From the NCBI GenBank assembly GCA_964399965.1, contig CAYNRX010000036.1, positions 1 through 23,639 of the forward strand: DNA of 23,639 nucleotides, read 5' to 3'. The notes under the pieces were generated by a model, which had not been told where the DNA came from, searched no databases, and saw only the letters and a list, made by a program, of their open reading frames with translations. This DNA is from UBA1381 sp964399965. GTDB lineage: Bacteria > Bacillota > Clostridia > UBA1381. Position numbers and translations under genes: made by a program. This document shows positions 23,442 to 23,639 of the stretch, piece by piece (positions within the stretch are counted from its first letter, which is position 1; the number at the start of each line of letters is the position of its first letter).

Positions 23442-23639
23442 ATAATTGCAAAACGCGATAGCGTTTTACAATTATTTCCTTATTCTGGGGAGCTCGAGGG
23501 TGAAACCCTCGAATTTCAATCAATTTTTGACGACTCCGCACCGCGCAAGAAGGCGCGGTCGGCAGCTTGCTGCCGATTTTTGCAAAGCAAAAATGCTGAA
23601 AACGCGTCAAAAATTGCGAAAATAAAAGTTTCAGCGGTC
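23442..23639. repeat. Multi-hairpin repeat element, right copy (cut by window end)
   Basis: Six inverted repeats lie in 198 bases. A 15-position stem with one mismatch spans 23442-23456/23461-23475. TCGAGGG (23494-23500) pairs with CCCTCGA (23506-23512). An outer 12-bp stem (23521-23532 CAATTTTTGACG with 23605-23616 CGTCAAAAATTG) encloses three hairpins: CCGCGC/GCGCGG (23541-23558), CGGCAGC/GCTGCCG (23560-23575) and ATTTTTGC/GCAAAAAT (23576-23594). There is no coding potential. Together with the left copy it suggests an element of at least about 270 bp with a branched fold. Together with the promoter-like block it fills the otherwise gene-free stretch after 23314. Confidence 0.8.
23589..23639. 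repeat. 51-bp direct repeat, right copy
   Basis: It matches 5-55 with one mismatch and runs to the last base of the window. In the left copy the element continues for another 70 or so bases with further hairpins, so the right copy probably does the same outside the window. Confidence 0.9.

Noticed and set aside
23494..23594. CRISPR array
   Set aside because: The inverted repeats differ from one another in sequence and there are no evenly spaced direct repeats with spacers.
1..23639. Direct repeat at both ends as evidence of a circular plasmid or phage genome
   Set aside because: The 51-bp copies differ by one base and their flanking sequence differs, and the content is chromosomal housekeeping genes. 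A dispersed repeat that stopped an assembly is a better explanation.

Overview
The window looks like ordinary chromosome from a Gram-positive member of the Clostridia (Bacillota), probably an uncultured gut-type lineage. Support comes from the mix of families (FtsH, the TatD-linked radical SAM protein, DegV, a single-cofactor-independent phosphoglycerate mutase, MetG with a C-terminal tRNA-binding domain, an exported protein with stalk and S-layer-homology-like pieces). Codon habits (heavy ATA for Ile, AGG/AGA for Arg), purine-rich ribosome binding sites and GTG/TTG starts fit the same group. This taxonomic call is inference. I see no rRNA, tRNA, CRISPR array, integrase or transposase.

Layout. 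Positions 1-129 hold part of a hairpin-rich repeat, followed by a GIY-YIG nuclease (184-1017). A promoter and a structured leader then drive a sodium:solute symporter and a phenylacetate-CoA ligase-like enzyme (1203-4059), a likely uptake-and-activation pair for an organic, possibly aromatic, acid. Next is a secreted stalk/SLH-like protein broken by an in-frame TAA (4181-5413). On the minus strand lies a lone ASKHA (DUF4445) ATPase, of the kind that reactivates corrinoid proteins (5573-6841). It is divergent from ftsH (7038-9146), which has its own promoter and terminator.

A second plus-strand group (9288-12800) encodes a DJ-1/PfpI protein, 5-formyltetrahydrofolate cyclo-ligase, a CPBP membrane protease, TatD nuclease and its associated radical SAM protein. 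A small minus-strand receiver-domain protein (12781-13149) converges on that group. It is divergent from a nine-gene plus-strand run (13256-23314): DUF362 ferredoxin protein, TrmL, DegV, phosphoglycerate mutase-like enzyme, AI-2E-family transporter, MetG, topoisomerase III and two paralogous small membrane proteins. Gaps in the run are 0-21 bases or short overlaps, so it is probably one operon, closed by a terminator at 23320-23365.

The right end (23366-23639) holds a promoter-like region with 11-bp-spaced TTAAGA repeats, then a dense array of nested hairpins. Its last 51 bases match positions 5-55 with one mismatch, so the window is bounded on both sides by the same repeat family. The most interesting items are this multi-hairpin repeat family, the lone Cys-motif ASKHA protein, the tandem membrane-protein paralogues, the atypical receiver protein and the recently broken surface protein.
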